Assembly (NCBI GenBank): GCA_964017185.1
Contig: OZ024871.1
Span: forward strand, 22,792,488-22,856,487
Reading direction: 5' to 3'
DNA: 64,000 bases
From: Rugalucina vietnamica
Taxonomy: Eukaryota > Mollusca > Bivalvia > Lucinida > Lucinidae
The position numbers and the translations under genes are program-made. Each line of letters begins with the position of its first letter. The stretch's first letter is position 1. Below the pieces are notes generated by a model that saw only the letters and a program-made list of their open reading frames with translations, did not search any database and was not told where the DNA came from. Shown one piece after another: positions 50,959-57,861 of this stretch.

Positions 50959-53042
50959 CGGAGAAGAAGATTTTTGAAGGGTTTTTACCATATATGGGCA
51001 TGGCGGCCATCTTGGTCATGTGACCTGGATTATTTATATACACATTGGTTCCCCCTTCCCATAGATGCTTCATGTAAAATTTGGCTTTGATTGGCCAAGC
51101 TGTTTCAGAGAAGAAGATCTTTGAAAATGGTGGACGACGGACGACGGACGGACGACGGACGGACGGACGGACGACGGAGCATGGGTATACTATAAGCTCA
51201 CCTTGTGAGCCTGACGGCTCAGGTGAGCTAAAAATGGTGGACGACGGACGGACGGACGGATGCCGGAGCATGGGTATACTATAAGCTATAAGCCTTCGGC
51301 TCAGGTGAGCTAATAATGAGGGTCCATGCTTTGTTTTATACAGAATTATAAATAATGATTAAATTATTATTCTTTCATTATGTCAAATATATGCCTTATC
51401 TGGGTTTCTACTTTCCAGAGCCCAGCAAATGAGAGTCTTGACTTCCCTGTTTCTGAATGCAACTTACAGTTTTGTAATTTTGGCATAAATCTAGGCAAGT
51501 CATAATCTAAATGGAGAAACTTGGTCTCATCAGACTGCACAAGTTGACTTTTCTGATCTGCATCTTATCTACCTCCAAGCCAAAATACCCTCTTTTAATA
51601 CAGAGAAGTTGAAAAGTTCATGAAGTAAATAGTAAGTAGACCTTGAAATATTCTTTATAGCTAAAAAATGTATCAAATCACAGTTAAAAGTGACATCTAT
51701 TTTTTTTATTTTGAACCCAATGAAGCAAGAAACTTTTTCATTCATCCCTTTTAGACTGTAGTTCACTCTTTATGCCTACATTCCCAAATAACCAATTACA
51801 AAAAGACAAGAAAAGTACCCTTAATACATGTATCTGTGCTATCAAATGCATGCAATTGCATGTAAAGCTGTCATCAGGAAAACATGTCCATGTAGCTGTA
51901 CATCACATCAAACCCCACATTTATATATATATAGTAAAACTGGGGTATACAAGGGTTTACCTATTTTTCTTATTCTTGCTCCAAAACATATTTTTGCTTC
52001 GGTTCAAACAGGTACCCACAATCTATGTTTTGAGCAAAAATAAGAAAATATCATTTTTTTTTTTCAACATAATTTTTTTCAATTTTTACAACTTCAGAAT
52101 ATTATATATTGGGCATGTTTTTGTAATGACTACCTTGCCATCATTTTTCCAAAGTGCATATGGGTGACCAGGGTCTACATTATTTCAGTTTGGGTTGGTT
52201 GATTTAATGTTTTACATCCAAGGCCAAGCTGGTCAAAAGGAGAGGTCATGTTCAGACTGTCAGTTATTCCTGGGCAAGCTTCCCGCAGGCAGGTTACCAG
52301 AATTTATTGCAAATTCTTTCATCATCTCACAAATTATGCTCTTCTTGCATAAGCCGGAGCATGAAGGAATTTAGAAATGCTTAACTATTCGTGACCAAAT
52401 CTTCATCAAGAAAAACGTCTGTGTCATGTAGCTTCTAGCTCTTTTCTGTGACTGTACAGGTCGGTTTGTGTCGGACCTGGTCGGAAACCACATTGTTGGT
52501 TTTCCCACGAGGTGGCTCAACTGTTTAGTTCACCATGTTCACTGCAACATACTTACAATTTTACTGGATCCTACCCCCATAGCATTGAGGGCAAATCTTT
52601 CCTTCGCCTTCAGAGATTTTGCTCTTTCATTCTTCAATCTTTCATCATCTTTCAGCAGACTAACAAGCTGTTTGGCTTTCTCTCGCACATTAATTCCTTG
52701 ATCTTTATTGTCCTCCGTATACTGAAAATCTTTCAATGTTTGAATAGCGTAAATATTCTCCTTACATTGTTGAGCAACCTTTTCACTTCCAGTTTTAATG
52801 ATGTAGTCCAGCACGACCAGCGACTTATAAACATGTCTCCAGTTTTTCCCATGATCATTTAACCGTTTCCACACCATTTGCATGATTTCTGTGAACGCGA
52901 CAACATTGTATGTGAGGTCCGCTATTTCAGACATCAGGGTACTGGACGGACCCCATGGATCATTCGACGTAGCCTCTCGAACTTTTACCTGCGCCTCGGT
53001 GTAGTTTTTAACTACATTCTTAAGCGTTCTTCTCATAGGCAT
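21711..53042 (-). CDS. EPN: Epsin (clathrin adaptor), complete, eight coding exons
   Basis: Endocytic adaptor that binds PI(4,5)P2, ubiquitinated cargo, AP2, clathrin and EH-domain proteins at clathrin-coated pits. Exons in transcription order: 53042-52557, 38562-38487, 38173-37980, 25401-25275, 24414-24262, 23609-23373, 22805-22656, 21919-21711. Phases agree at every junction and the total is 1632 nt (543 aa), close to vertebrate epsins (about 550-640 aa). Residues 1-~145 are the ENTH domain, with SNDPWGPSS, DLTYNVVAFTEIM and NDHGKNWRHVYKSL. UIMs lie at ~211-227 and ~237-250, six DPW motifs at ~275-432, the clathrin-box-like LVNLDDLV at 462-469, and NPF at 477, 488 and 540. ATG 53042 is the first in-frame Met. 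Introns 1 and 3 are 14 and 12.6 kb and packed with transposons. The vertebrate EPN1/2/3 split cannot be assigned, hence the generic symbol; fly counterpart lqf. Confidence 0.95.
21941..22176 (+). mobile_element. GAGCC MITE
   Basis: Duplicated ATAT; first terminus GAACC; 22 bp from the acceptor of the last epsin exon. Confidence 0.88.
22656..22805 (-). CDS. EPN: Epsin exon 7: DPW and clathrin-box-like motif
   Basis: Acceptor TTTTTCAG, donor GTAAAA. Codes QPKPDPWNMDG, then RKTPQEFLGANSNLVNLDD. This matches the vertebrate epsin block RKTPESFLG...LVDLDSLV, the second clathrin-binding motif. Confidence 0.93.
22886..23089 (+). mobile_element. GAGCC MITE, stem shortened
   Basis: Duplicated AAAT; part of the inner stem missing; in epsin intron 6. 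Confidence 0.82.
23373..23609 (-). CDS. EPN: Epsin exon 6: DPW and acidic region
   Basis: Acceptor TTGTTCCAG, donor GTATTT. Begins TDPWGAPLSS, continues through a Ser/Pro/Thr/Gly-rich stretch, then VDDDFDILSS and ends LDAFDPLA. The acidic FD segment resembles the DxF-type adaptor-binding region of vertebrate epsins. Confidence 0.9.
23673..23903 (+). mobile_element. GAGCC MITE
   Basis: Inner stem in the CGCGGTTACCGCG version; 63 bp upstream of epsin exon 6 in the transcribed direction. Confidence 0.88.
24262..24414 (-). CDS. EPN: Epsin exon 5: two DPW motifs
   Basis: Acceptor CCCCTCAG, donor GTAAGT. Codes SAHKHHHQPQAAPPPSYEE, then KDPWASP and SDPWSSA. Phase 1 at both ends. Confidence 0.9.
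24502..24705. mobile_element. Hairpin MITE, second family
   Basis: Same structure as 37701-37948 with the central AACAATTGTT palindrome; in epsin intron 4, 88 bp from exon 5. Confidence 0.72.
25275..25401 (-). CDS. EPN: Epsin exon 4: two DPW motifs
   Basis: Acceptor CTTTTCAG, donor GTAAAT. Codes SAGTPTLQGLADQSRNRQG, then two DPWGAP motifs (AP2 alpha-ear binding). It follows a 12.6-kb intron, so a further small exon between exons 3 and 4 could have been missed. Confidence 0.9.
25866..27565 (+). mobile_element. AACCAGAGGACC element, full length
   Basis: Starts AACCAGAGGACCAATGGTCC, holds a ~455-bp-type core and then about 2.5 tandem units of ~325 bp (phrase TTATAAGTCTATGG at 26654, 26980, 27303). 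Ends with (GGAC/GACG)n at 27468-27517 and the hairpin GCTCACCTATGAGCCTTCGG...GTGAGCTA. In epsin intron 3. Confidence 0.75.
27566..28678 (-). other. Epsin intron 3, nothing recognised
   Basis: AT-rich, no repeat family or exon with good splice sites noticed. Confidence 0.5.
28679..28875 (+). mobile_element. GAGCC MITE, end lost
   Basis: Long-spacer arm and inner stem present, last ~30 bp missing. Confidence 0.7.
28982..29202 (-). mobile_element. GAGCC MITE, diverged
   Basis: Both outer arms present; inner stem reduced. Confidence 0.72.
29257..29498 (+). mobile_element. GAGCC MITE, diverged
   Basis: Outline complete from GAGCCCCGAGACG to CAGCTC; directly left of the Harbinger-like element. 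Confidence 0.78.
30103..30191 (+). repeat. Left LTR, internally deleted
   Basis: 89 bp made of the first 45 and last 44 bp of the 311-bp LTR. The deletion joins two TCATCCTTT direct repeats that are still separate in the right LTRs, so it probably arose by slippage or recombination between them. The AATAAA at 30161 remains. Confidence 0.9.
30218..30233 (+). other. Possible primer-binding site
   Basis: First TGG-starting stretch after the left LTR (TGGTGATTCCGCTGCC), 26 bp beyond the LTR end. tRNA-primed elements need a match to a tRNA 3' end starting TGG, usually closer to the LTR. The tRNA is not identified. Confidence 0.3.
30295..35160 (+). CDS. Ty3/Gypsy-type retrotransposon Gag-Pol, single open frame
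   Basis: 1621 codons without stop or frameshift, coding the proteins for reverse transcription and integration. Visible in order: N-terminal Cys/His finger (C6, C11, H33, H38); Gag; Cys-rich knuckle region (~256-316); aspartic protease DTG at 422; reverse transcriptase (~590-800) with the motif-A Asp at 696 and active site CVDD at 756-759; RNase H (D906, E956 or E958, D984, D1031); integrase His/Cys zinc site (~1173-1210) and D1238, D1290, E1326, a D-35-E spacing; a basic domain and a Pro-rich tail. The order protease-RT-RNase H-integrase fits Ty3/Gypsy. No env-like frame follows. Gag and Pol share one frame, unlike elements that need frameshifting. Cys in place of Tyr/Phe in the RT active site is unusual. 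Confidence 0.95.
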   Translation: MVQLTCPVVGCDWTSQDLDVAFAAALTTALQLHEKDAHPGLPAAPPTKLKLDSPSIGTGCDPDQWSAFKRQWDMYKVGMAITAAMVPTALFYCCDSDLRTDIMRDIQSDVSKMPEAELLSAIKRLAVKEESTLVHRMTQSPATGIRTFLAALRGQAALCQYKATCKQPGCTHVFDYSEEIIKDNLIRGIADPEILSDLLGDSKTDRNLDETVAFIAQKEQGKVTKSAVGDSLGAVGVSQPNVQSTKSQPNVQSKSCWACGGPAHGVKNDRKARAKYCEAWTFTCVKCAVKGHFSSCCSKCVNCGSWGHRDSASRNCPKNKVNKTQSKKPSDIAGSHRNANLNDASYVFDQLCTTSVGGPSNEQSVHRLQHHVFAGKWIPRPSQPHPVIALSVTPVPQDHMEFGYPIKDPSKLKSVNMIMIADTGCQSSIIPLQSVYNIGFTKQDLLPVRLTMRGAIKEDLGVIGAIVIDVATTTPPVKSTRLFCYVSDTLDKAFLCREALTSLGIIHPGFPICPPDSSEVAVSSPVSLEVSCSCPRRQSEPPPLPTELPPGLEATEGNVENLRQWLLDYYGSTVFNVCEHQPLPLMSCDPLQLHVDPNARPIAVHKPALVPIHWQERVHADLERDVRIGVLERVSPNTPTTWCSRMVVTSKSDGTPRRTVDLQPLNRCSVRQTHHVPTPFHLADRVPQHTKKTVTDAWNGYHSVPIREEDRHYTTFITPWGRYRYKVAPQGFLASGDAYTQRFDAIIADFENKVKCVDDTCMWADSIQDAFFQACRWFDMCARNGITLNPEKFQFAQDTVDFAGLTITPTNIRPSSKFIDAIRNFPVPTDITGARAWFGLVNQGAYAFSRTTQMKPFRTLLKPSTKFVWTEELTEAFEQSKEVIIREMRDGVRLFDPSRLTCLSTDWSVDGIGFFMMQKYCECASRTPACCPDGWKLCLVGSRFTHPAESRYAPIEGEALAVVYALHQTRYYVLGCEDLIVATDHKPLLQILNDRSLTEIDNRRLLNLKEKTLGYRFTVVHIPGKRNLGPDAASRYPTRVSDHLHLPGEPDGIRSLTTAISSHDVLASLCLETADHDDADDESILAAASSMLHSISTVVTWDMVREATASDPTLHQLAQCIEQGFPEDSRDLPPELRAYHRLSPSLCVVDGVILMGQRVVIPSVLQGSILSALHAAHQGTSSMQARAMDSVYWPNITVDIARTRDQCSHCHKITKSNPMQPPLDIVPPEFPFQQICADYFTYNNQDYVVIVDRYSNWPMVYRSESGAEGLVKRLRETFVTFGIPEEITSDGGPQFTAGKTRDFLEKWGVRHRLCSVANPHANSRAELAVKTVKRMLADNSSPTGSLDTDKFQRALLVYRNSIDPETKASPALILFGRPIRDPIPILMGRYQPHDTWKELLTYREKALAKRHSREHEKWTEHTRTLPPLRIGDHVYIQNLVGNQPRRWERTGVVIEVRQFHQYVIRVDGTGRVTLRNRQHLRKFTPFMNKSPSSQVYPPTVPVSSTRPHEPSNTVHQPPGPQLPPPILPSGPSQQPSFLPPSIIRQDMATDVPPDIPPQPQQHTVDPVIETDPPVQDIPPFMSPRRTPEVKLPRALARLQPFNKAGEKELLPPRRPNKRSND
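35354..35365 (+). other. Polypurine tract
   Basis: AGGGAGGGAGA-type purine run ending exactly at the start of the right LTR, where plus-strand DNA synthesis is primed in LTR retrotransposons. It fixes the LTR start at TAACTAAG. Confidence 0.75.
35366..35676 (+). repeat. Right LTR, copy 1
   Basis: 311-bp LTR with a TATA-like GTATATACA near the start and AATAAA at 35646. It appears identical to copy 2. The small 60-codon frame at 35407 is only LTR sequence. Confidence 0.9.
35675..35985 (+). repeat. Right LTR, copy 2 (tandem)
   Basis: Second copy starting 309 bp after the first; the two share the junction TA. AATAAA at 35955. It ends at TTAGTTA followed by the target duplication GTACT. Confidence 0.9.
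36179..36427 (+). mobile_element. GAGCC MITE
   Basis: Duplicated ATTT; stem carries a small extra duplication. Confidence 0.85.
36432..36597 (-). mobile_element. GAGCC MITE, truncated and diverged
   Basis: Adjacent to the previous copy, 4 bp apart; ends in the spacer arm. Confidence 0.6.
36702..36937 (+). mobile_element. GAGCC MITE, diverged
   Basis: Outer arms and inner stem recognisable. Confidence 0.75.
37356..37589 (-). mobile_element. 234-bp palindromic MITE, reference copy (family GAGCC)
   Basis: Family description for all GAGCC entries. Termini GAGCC...GGCTC with an outer inverted repeat to about AAAACCAACAAT and an inner stem pairing GCGAAAACAAAGGCGC with its inverse around a 3-5 nt centre (GTAAC). 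The 4-bp target duplication is made of A and T; here ATAT at both ends. Seven intact copies are exactly 234 bp. No coding capacity, so non-autonomous; the transposase source is unknown. '+' means long spacer first, inner stem second; this copy is '-'. Confidence 0.9.
37701..37948. mobile_element. Hairpin MITE, second family (GGCCCCAAGGTTATAAAAC)
   Basis: Ends GGCCCCAAGGTTATAAAAC and its inverse, with a central palindrome AACAATTGTT between inverted copies of TTTATCCTGC. Other copies: about 24502-24705 (complete), 19186-19285 (half) and 8310-8507 (rearranged). Lies just inside epsin intron 3. Confidence 0.78.
37980..38173 (-). CDS. EPN: Epsin exon 3: two ubiquitin-interacting motifs
   Basis: Acceptor CTCTTAACAG, donor GTAGGT. 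After SPRRRERR come EEELQLQLALAMSREE and DDIKLQMALDESRK. Both fit the UIM pattern (acidic cluster, hydrophobic, Ala, Ser). Vertebrate epsins carry two or three UIMs at this place. Confidence 0.95.
38487..38562 (-). CDS. EPN: Epsin exon 2: Ser-rich linker
   Basis: 76 bp between acceptor TAATTTCAG and donor GTAAGT, coding SRSGSASSPELQSGGYSDT and ending SYER plus one base. Both phases match the neighbouring exons. Too short and low in complexity to identify alone; assigned by splice sites, phase and position. Confidence 0.8.
39073..39306 (+). mobile_element. GAGCC MITE, intact
   Basis: 234 bp, duplicated ATAT, in epsin intron 1. Confidence 0.9.
39767..40822 (-). mobile_element. GAGCC MITE split by an 845-bp insertion
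   Basis: Left stub 39767-39795 and right part 40641-40822 of a MITE, separated by the element 39796-40640. Confidence 0.75.
39796..40640. mobile_element. DNA element CAGGGGTCC...GGACCCCTG, 5-bp target duplication
   Basis: 845 bp with inverse ends CAGGGGTCC/GGACCCCTG and AAGTA on both sides (39791-39795, 40641-40645). Ends of CAGGG type recall hAT elements, but only 5 bp are duplicated. Most of the interior (39890-40545) shows nothing I recognise. Confidence 0.75.
40827..44195 (+). mobile_element. GAGCC MITE split by the 3.1-kb long-arm element
   Basis: Parts 40827-40908 and 44041-44195; duplicated ATAT outside (40823-40826, 44196-44199). Other MITE copies show the uninterrupted GCAGGCTAGAAG site. 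Confidence 0.9.
40909..44040. mobile_element. 3.1-kb element with ~870-bp terminal inverted arms
   Basis: Starts CACACTGGTAAATG and ends with the exact inverse; target GGCT duplicated (40905-40908, 44041-44044). Arms 40909-41775 and about 43170-44040 match along their whole length with scattered differences. The motif GCACTGG recurs subterminally (about 40970, 41353, 41385). Apparent frames of 81 and 63 codons in each arm differ by many replacements and are not conserved as proteins. The middle holds a second inverted pair (41790-41840 against 42925-42975), a decayed AACATGTCC hairpin (42215-42310) and a module shared with 3786-4002. No transposase. Confidence 0.88.
44371..44604 (+). mobile_element. 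GAGCC MITE, intact
   Basis: 234 bp, duplicated ATAA; inner stem in the CGCGGTTACCGCG version. Confidence 0.9.
44882..45050 (+). mobile_element. GAGCC MITE, truncated
   Basis: Long-spacer arm and start of the inner stem, then joined to a SINE. Confidence 0.75.
45050..45440 (+). mobile_element. tRNA-derived SINE interrupted by a small element
   Basis: B-box-like GAGTTCAAATCCC and the downstream AGCCAAGTTCTGCTTGTGTC block shared (inverted) with 12934-13175. Interrupted at 45081-45257. Confidence 0.6.
45081..45257. mobile_element. Small DNA element ATGCGCGGATCCAGA...
   Basis: 177 bp with 15-bp inverse ends and GGAGTTC duplicated (45074-45080, 45258-45264); interior G/C homopolymer-rich (TGGGGGTCC, GGGGGGGTCC). 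A 7-8-bp duplication suggests hAT- or P-like integration. Confidence 0.78.
45819..46054 (-). mobile_element. GAGCC MITE with alternative paired stem
   Basis: Inner stem reads CAGCTGTGCAGTAACTGCAC, different from most copies on both strands of the stem, so still fully paired. Confidence 0.85.
46414..46648 (+). mobile_element. GAGCC MITE
   Basis: Duplicated AATT; right terminus GACTT. Confidence 0.85.
46723..46942 (-). mobile_element. GAGCC MITE, stem reduced
   Basis: Outer arms complete; one inner arm partly deleted. Confidence 0.8.
47023..51312 (+). mobile_element. Two AACCAGAGGACC elements with ~455-bp cores, one nested array
   Basis: Elements start at 47023 and 49701; the first is 3' truncated by the second. 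Cores repeat every ~455 bp (CATATATGGGCATGG-type phrase at ~47303, 47757, 49566, 50077, 50532, 50988). The second ends in (GACGGAC)n at 51129-51178 and the GTGAGCC...CAGGTGAGC hairpin; the tail is present twice (51180-51231, 51234-51312). A 161-bp array is inserted at about 48020-49370. Confidence 0.75.
48150..49310 (-). repeat. 161-bp tandem array, Pearl-like core
   Basis: About seven units with exact 161-bp spacing (CTACAATCCC at 48228, 48389, 48550, 48711, 48872, 49033, 49194). Each unit is the inverse of the 151-bp core at 9904-11324 (TGACCGATTTTCTTCAAACT, TAGATGGGTAAATTTCGTC), so both belong to one family with different unit lengths. Confidence 0.85.
51313..51867. other. Epsin intron 1, nothing recognised
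   Basis: No repeat family or exon noticed. Confidence 0.5.
51868..52128. mobile_element. AACATGTCC hairpin element
   Basis: Copy with mutated centre; left end ...AAAACATGTCCATGTA, right end GGGCATGTTTTTGTAATG. Confidence 0.7.
52431..52517 (-). mobile_element. GAGCC MITE fragment
   Basis: Only the last ~87 bp (spacer arm and GGCTC), 39 bp from the donor of epsin exon 1. Confidence 0.75.
52557..53042 (-). CDS. EPN: Epsin exon 1: ENTH domain
   Basis: 162 codons from MPMRRTLKNVV to GVGSSKI with donor GTAAGT (52556-52551). The whole phosphoinositide-binding ENTH domain is in one exon. Basic residues of helix 0 (RR, K) and the R of KVREATSNDPWG, used for PIP2 binding in epsin 1, are present. The open frame extends 5' through TTG at 53075 without another ATG. 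A MITE fragment lies 33 bp inside the following intron. Confidence 0.95.
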
Positions 53043-53211
53043 CTTGAGATTTTTAGGACATAAAATGTCTTTCAAAGAGAATAGTTCCTATCACAGTTTC
53101 TTCTAGCACCTAAAATTGGTCTTCAGACTTTCACATCATCTTTGGTATAGTAAACACATTTCTCCTGAAACAAACAGAACACATGGCTAAATTAGCCTGT
53201 ATGTAACAAAT

Positions 53212-53461
53212 GAGCCGCCTCATGGGAAAACCAACAATCTGCATGTGCGGCATAGGCAAAAACAAAGACGCAGATCAGCTTCGCGGTAACCGCGAAGCTG
53301 ATCAGCGCCTTTGTTTTCGCTACTCGGATAGTACAATTCCTCTTCTACTTACATTGTAAATCCGAAATTTCAAGCGTCTAGCTCTTTTCTGTGCTTGTAC
53401 AGGCGGGTTTGTGTCAGACCTGTTCGGAAACCACATTGTTGGTTTTCCCACGAGGTGGCTC
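53212..53461 (-). mobile_element. GAGCC MITE
   Basis: Duplicated AAAT; 250 bp because of a short duplication (GCATGTGCGGCATAGGC); 170 bp upstream of the epsin start codon. Confidence 0.88.
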
Positions 53462-53498
53462 AAATGGCCTATCTTCTCATTTATTGAATATATAAAAA

Positions 53499-53690
53499 GT
53501 GCCAGGGAGAACCCAGAGAAAATCCACATGGCATACACCCAAGCAGAACTTGGCTCACCTCATGTGTACCCGATGTGACACTCAAACCCACACCAGACAG
53601 AGCGATGAGATGATCAACTGGTCAAGCACAGTACTTAAAGAAATCAGCGCTCTTAACCACTCAGCAATGGGTGCAGCCACGAAACTAAGT
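53499..53690 (-). mobile_element. SINE, partial
   Basis: Diverged copy of 12934-13175, missing the tail. Confidence 0.65.
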
Positions 53691-53844
53691 TGTGTTATCT
53701 GAAATGTAGGAACTTCATATTTGTCTCTGAATTAATCTTACAAATGCACTTTTATTGGTGCAAGATATGCATTTATAGTCACATGCCATATGCGAAATGT
53801 ATGAAGTACATGTAGCACAATCTTGGGAGATCAGGCTCATTATC

Positions 53845-54074
53845 TTTTTTTTTTTTAAATTCAGTTTGAAGTCCCTTTCAAGATTATTTCAGCTCATATG
53901 AGACAGGCTAATCAGTTGGTGGGCGAAAACAGGAGAACCCCGAGAAAAACCACCTGACACACCTGCAAGCAGAACTTGGCTTGTCTCACATGTGGCCAGT
54001 GTGGGGCTCAAACCCACACCAGACAAAGCAGTGAGATGATCGAGTGATTAAGAAACAGCGCTCTTAACCGCTCA
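53845..54074 (-). mobile_element. SINE, 5' truncated
   Basis: Close copy of 12934-13175; starts with a T run (tail on the - strand) and lacks the first ~20 bp of the tRNA-like head. Confidence 0.75.
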
Positions 54075-55294
54075 TTAGACACCAACATGACAGTTACCCA
54101 GACATAGAACTGGGTAACTTTCATCTGTAAGATTATGTTTAAAAAAGATGTGGTATTTCAACAGCATCCACCTAAATGTGTACTGACTTTGTTTTAAACT
54201 GTCCTTTTAATCTTTGTCTTGGAATGATAAAGGCTTTTTCTAAAAAGCTCTGTACTGGTTTTATGCTAGATGCTAGTTTTGTATATTTTCTCAAGACTTG
54301 CGCGACTGTCTTACGACATTGATACGTGTGTGTGTGTGTGTGTTGCAAAATTGTCACATGGTAAATTCGCCAAAAATTCGCACGACTGTCACAAGATGGG
54401 TTCCCAAATATTTAGAATAAATTCGCATGAATTTTTTTAAAACATGTTCAAAACTCAAAATTTCTTTTGTGAATGGTCTGCGACTATTTCGCGGCAAATA
54501 GAAAATCACATGACATAATATTGACATTCATATGTACAACAGTTTCCCCAACTTAATTTGCAAAATAGATCTAGTCGATAGGAATTAGCATGCCAGTGAG
54601 ATACTAGCTTTGGTTGTTGTTAGTTTTGCTGTTTACATCTCAAATTTAGCACAGGGTGTAAACCTTATGGGTGCAAAGCATGGAGGGTGGATAAAAAATT
54701 GTAGTTAAGCATGCTGTCACTTTTTTTTTTTTTTTTTCAGAAAATTAACATGTCTGATTGATGTCAATGGGAAAGTGACTCTCTCCTAATTTATTTAAGT
54801 TTTAAATTGCTGTGTATGATAAATGTATTGTCGAAACATCATCTGAAAATAAATTGTTTATTGCTTTATTCATTTAACTTTCAAATGACACAAAGGCATG
54901 AAAATACATTGACCATGTTTTTTTCTTCTAAGCGTGAAAATACATTGAAGTCTATGGAGTTTCGAAAAAGTGATGAATGCATTTATCCACGTCATGACAT
55001 GTTGTGACAAAATTGCAGTCTTCACGATAAGTGACGGTCTGTTGGACAAAACCAGCAAAATTTCATTGTCTGACAAAATATTTTATTGCGTCTGACAAAT
55101 GTCCTGCAAAAATTAAAATGGTAAAGTACAGAAATGTCCTACAAAATTTAGTTTGTCCTGCAAAAACTGCAATTTGCCAGACAGCTGTCCTGCAGGTGAA
55201 AAAAAGATTTTAGAAGACTGACAGTCACAAATACATCTCATCCCAAGCCGGGCTAGCTGTAATGCTGAGGCAAGTTTCATGGTTTTACGAGGTC
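54075..55294. other. Upstream of epsin, mostly unrecognised
   Basis: (TG)n at 54328-54343. At 55030-55200 the phrase TGTCCTGCAAAA and variants recur. No coding frame I recognise. Confidence 0.5.
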
Positions 55295-57046
55295 GCCACC
55301 AGGTTGGGAACACAATTTCATTGATCTACTGTAGTTAAAAGCATCTCCTGTAGATCGATCGATCTTCCTAAGTGCACGAAAATCACGACAATTGTTGTCT
55401 CGTATATGTTTGTGAAAAAATTGCAACATCATTGCTCGTACGATTTTCAGATTTTGTGGTTGCGGTCTTATTTGTGAAAAGAACTAGAATTTTCACCGAC
55501 CAAGTTTTTGCAGAAATCAGTGTTTTTTATGGGTATTACCGTTGATTTTGGAGAAAATTCATTTTCCAAGGTAAATTCTAGTTTATTACCGTTTTCTTCT
55601 TCAAGGTTCATGTCAAACTCACGTTCGCTTCCATTTTGGAATCCAAGGGCGATAATTAGGTCGCTTATGATGCTGAAAAAACGCATTTTCAGAATCAGCA
55701 TCCAAATGTATGGAGGCCATTTAAAGTCATAAGCTCTTAATAGTCGCTTTATAACTGTTTGTGACTTTTAATCGCTGTGATTGTTGTTCTGCAGGGAAAA
55801 ATGAAATTTAGCAATAATTGTGAATGTAAATAGCGAAATTAGCGGACCGTGGAAACACCCCAAACCAACCCAAAACACACTAAACCATCCCAAACCACTT
55901 GAAAACCACCCAAACCTTATATTTAGCACACACTGGCAAACTACCTCAAACATACGAACTATAGTACAACCCATGTCTTTATGGGATTCAGAACCCTAAA
56001 CCCCCAACTAAGTTGCATGTGGGGCTAATATGGGTATACACAAAGCATATGGTTTTGCCTTGAAATAAGAAACCAATAGACATACATGTATGTATGTATG
56101 GGTTTATTTATTAAATGTTTTAACTCTTTTCATTTTCAAACTCTCTGACTATTGCTTTCGCTGGTTGAGTTAAATAGTAACATCTGCGTATCCAAAAATG
56201 TGAGTGATAAATATTGGATGTCATGTCATGCCTTCATGTTTTCAGAGTTACAGCCAATAATATGCCAAATGCCCCTATATATCACTAGACAGTGTATAGT
56301 TTGCAGCAAATAGACTATTGTTCTGCTATATTTTATCTTAGTAAGTACAATATTTGTCTCTGTAACAATAATGAAGAAATACGAAATTGATGTAGACGGT
56401 GGTTATTCTCTATTTATGCACCTGAAATGTCGTCATTCCAAGAAAAAAATTAAATTAAATAAAAAAGAAGACAATAAATAAGATATTGTATATGCTATAT
56501 CATTTAGCACATACACCCACGCGCGCGAGTACCGCGCTTGGTCAGGCGTGTGCGTGCACGCAACACACGTTTTTTTTGTATAGTTGCTTCATTACTATCT
56601 TACAGTTAATAAATATACATTGAATAAAGTGTCATTACACATACTGTATTATTTCACACAAACACACACACAACACTGTTTTATTAAATGTTTTAACACT
56701 TTTAATTTTCAAACTCTTACTTTCGCAGGTTGAGTTTAGTAACATCTGCACATCAAAAATTATGAGCGGGATTATGAGTGATAAATATATGATGTCATGT
56801 CTTCATGTTTTCAGAGTGGGTGCTTACAGAGCTAAAAATCTCAAAAAAGGTGGGCTTTAGCGGGGCACATACCCGTACTGCCTTACTATGGGAGCCCCCC
56901 CCCCCCCCCCCCCCCCCCGGCCCACTACTACTACTATACCCGTTGTGTAAAAATCAAATGTGACGATACAACGTATTTATGTAGATATAAATGTAAAAAC
57001 TTCAATACATTAACTATTTTAACAAAAAATAGACAATATCGGTAAT

Positions 57047-57861
57047 CAGGTCCGGTCCAAGTCCGGATTGAGGTACTATACCTCAATCGAGGTTTGTAAC
57101 CTCCATTGAGGTTTGAAATATGCATAGACAACTGCAAAATTTCAAAAAATGCAACATAAAGTTGAAAATTGCAAAACTTTGTGTTGATAAATCTGTAAAC
57201 CTTGGTCATTTACTTATTTTGACACAACTGTTTTGAAAATTCATCAGGGAATATTTTTATAAACATGTTCTTTTACCTAATGTTACCATTGATTTCTGCA
57301 ATTACCATTTATAATTTTGTTGAGAAGGTTAAAATCCTCCTTCTTACTCGTAGAGGTTGATTCTGTCTGCCATTGATGGGTTTCTGATTGACTTAACACT
57401 GGCCTCAGTCACTGAAACCAGGGGTAAGTGGTTAGCCTTTTTTAAAAGTTTATACTTGTTTTTATCTTTTGTTTAATAGCATTTCAGCAATTTTAAACAT
57501 CAAATAATGGTATTATTAGAAAAAAAAAAGTTTAAATATACAGAAATCAGCAAAATACTGATACACTATTTGAATATATGCCATACATTGAAAATTATTG
57601 TTTTAAATTTCAAAAACTATCCCTTCAACTAATGAAATTGGAGGAATTTGCAAAAAAATCCCGAACAGATTTTGCTGAAAAATGTTTCATTTGAAAGCTT
57701 CACAATTTGCAAACAACTTTTGCTGGGGATGATATTGCAATTTTTGCAAATCTATTTGTTTTTCTCAATATAAGTGATTTCATGTCCATTTTCAAACCTC
57801 AATGGAGGTTAAAAACCTCGATGGAGGTATACTACCTCAATCCTGACTTGCACCGGACCTG
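57047..57861. mobile_element. MITE CAGGTCCGG...CCGGACCTG, 5-bp target duplication
   Basis: 815 bp, inverse arms ~70 bp rich in the ACCTCCATTGAGG word, GTAAT duplicated (57042-57046, 57862-57866). The CAGG/CCTG ends and 5-bp duplication resemble 39796-40640 and 55300-62194. Confidence 0.82.

Noticed and set aside
53043..53075. N-terminal extension of epsin from TTG at 53075
   Set aside because: No ATG in the extension; ENTH helix 0 in known epsins starts close to the MPMRR position.
56888..56917. Run of about 30 C as a functional signal
   Set aside because: Homopolymer of unsure length, likely slippage or sequencing noise.
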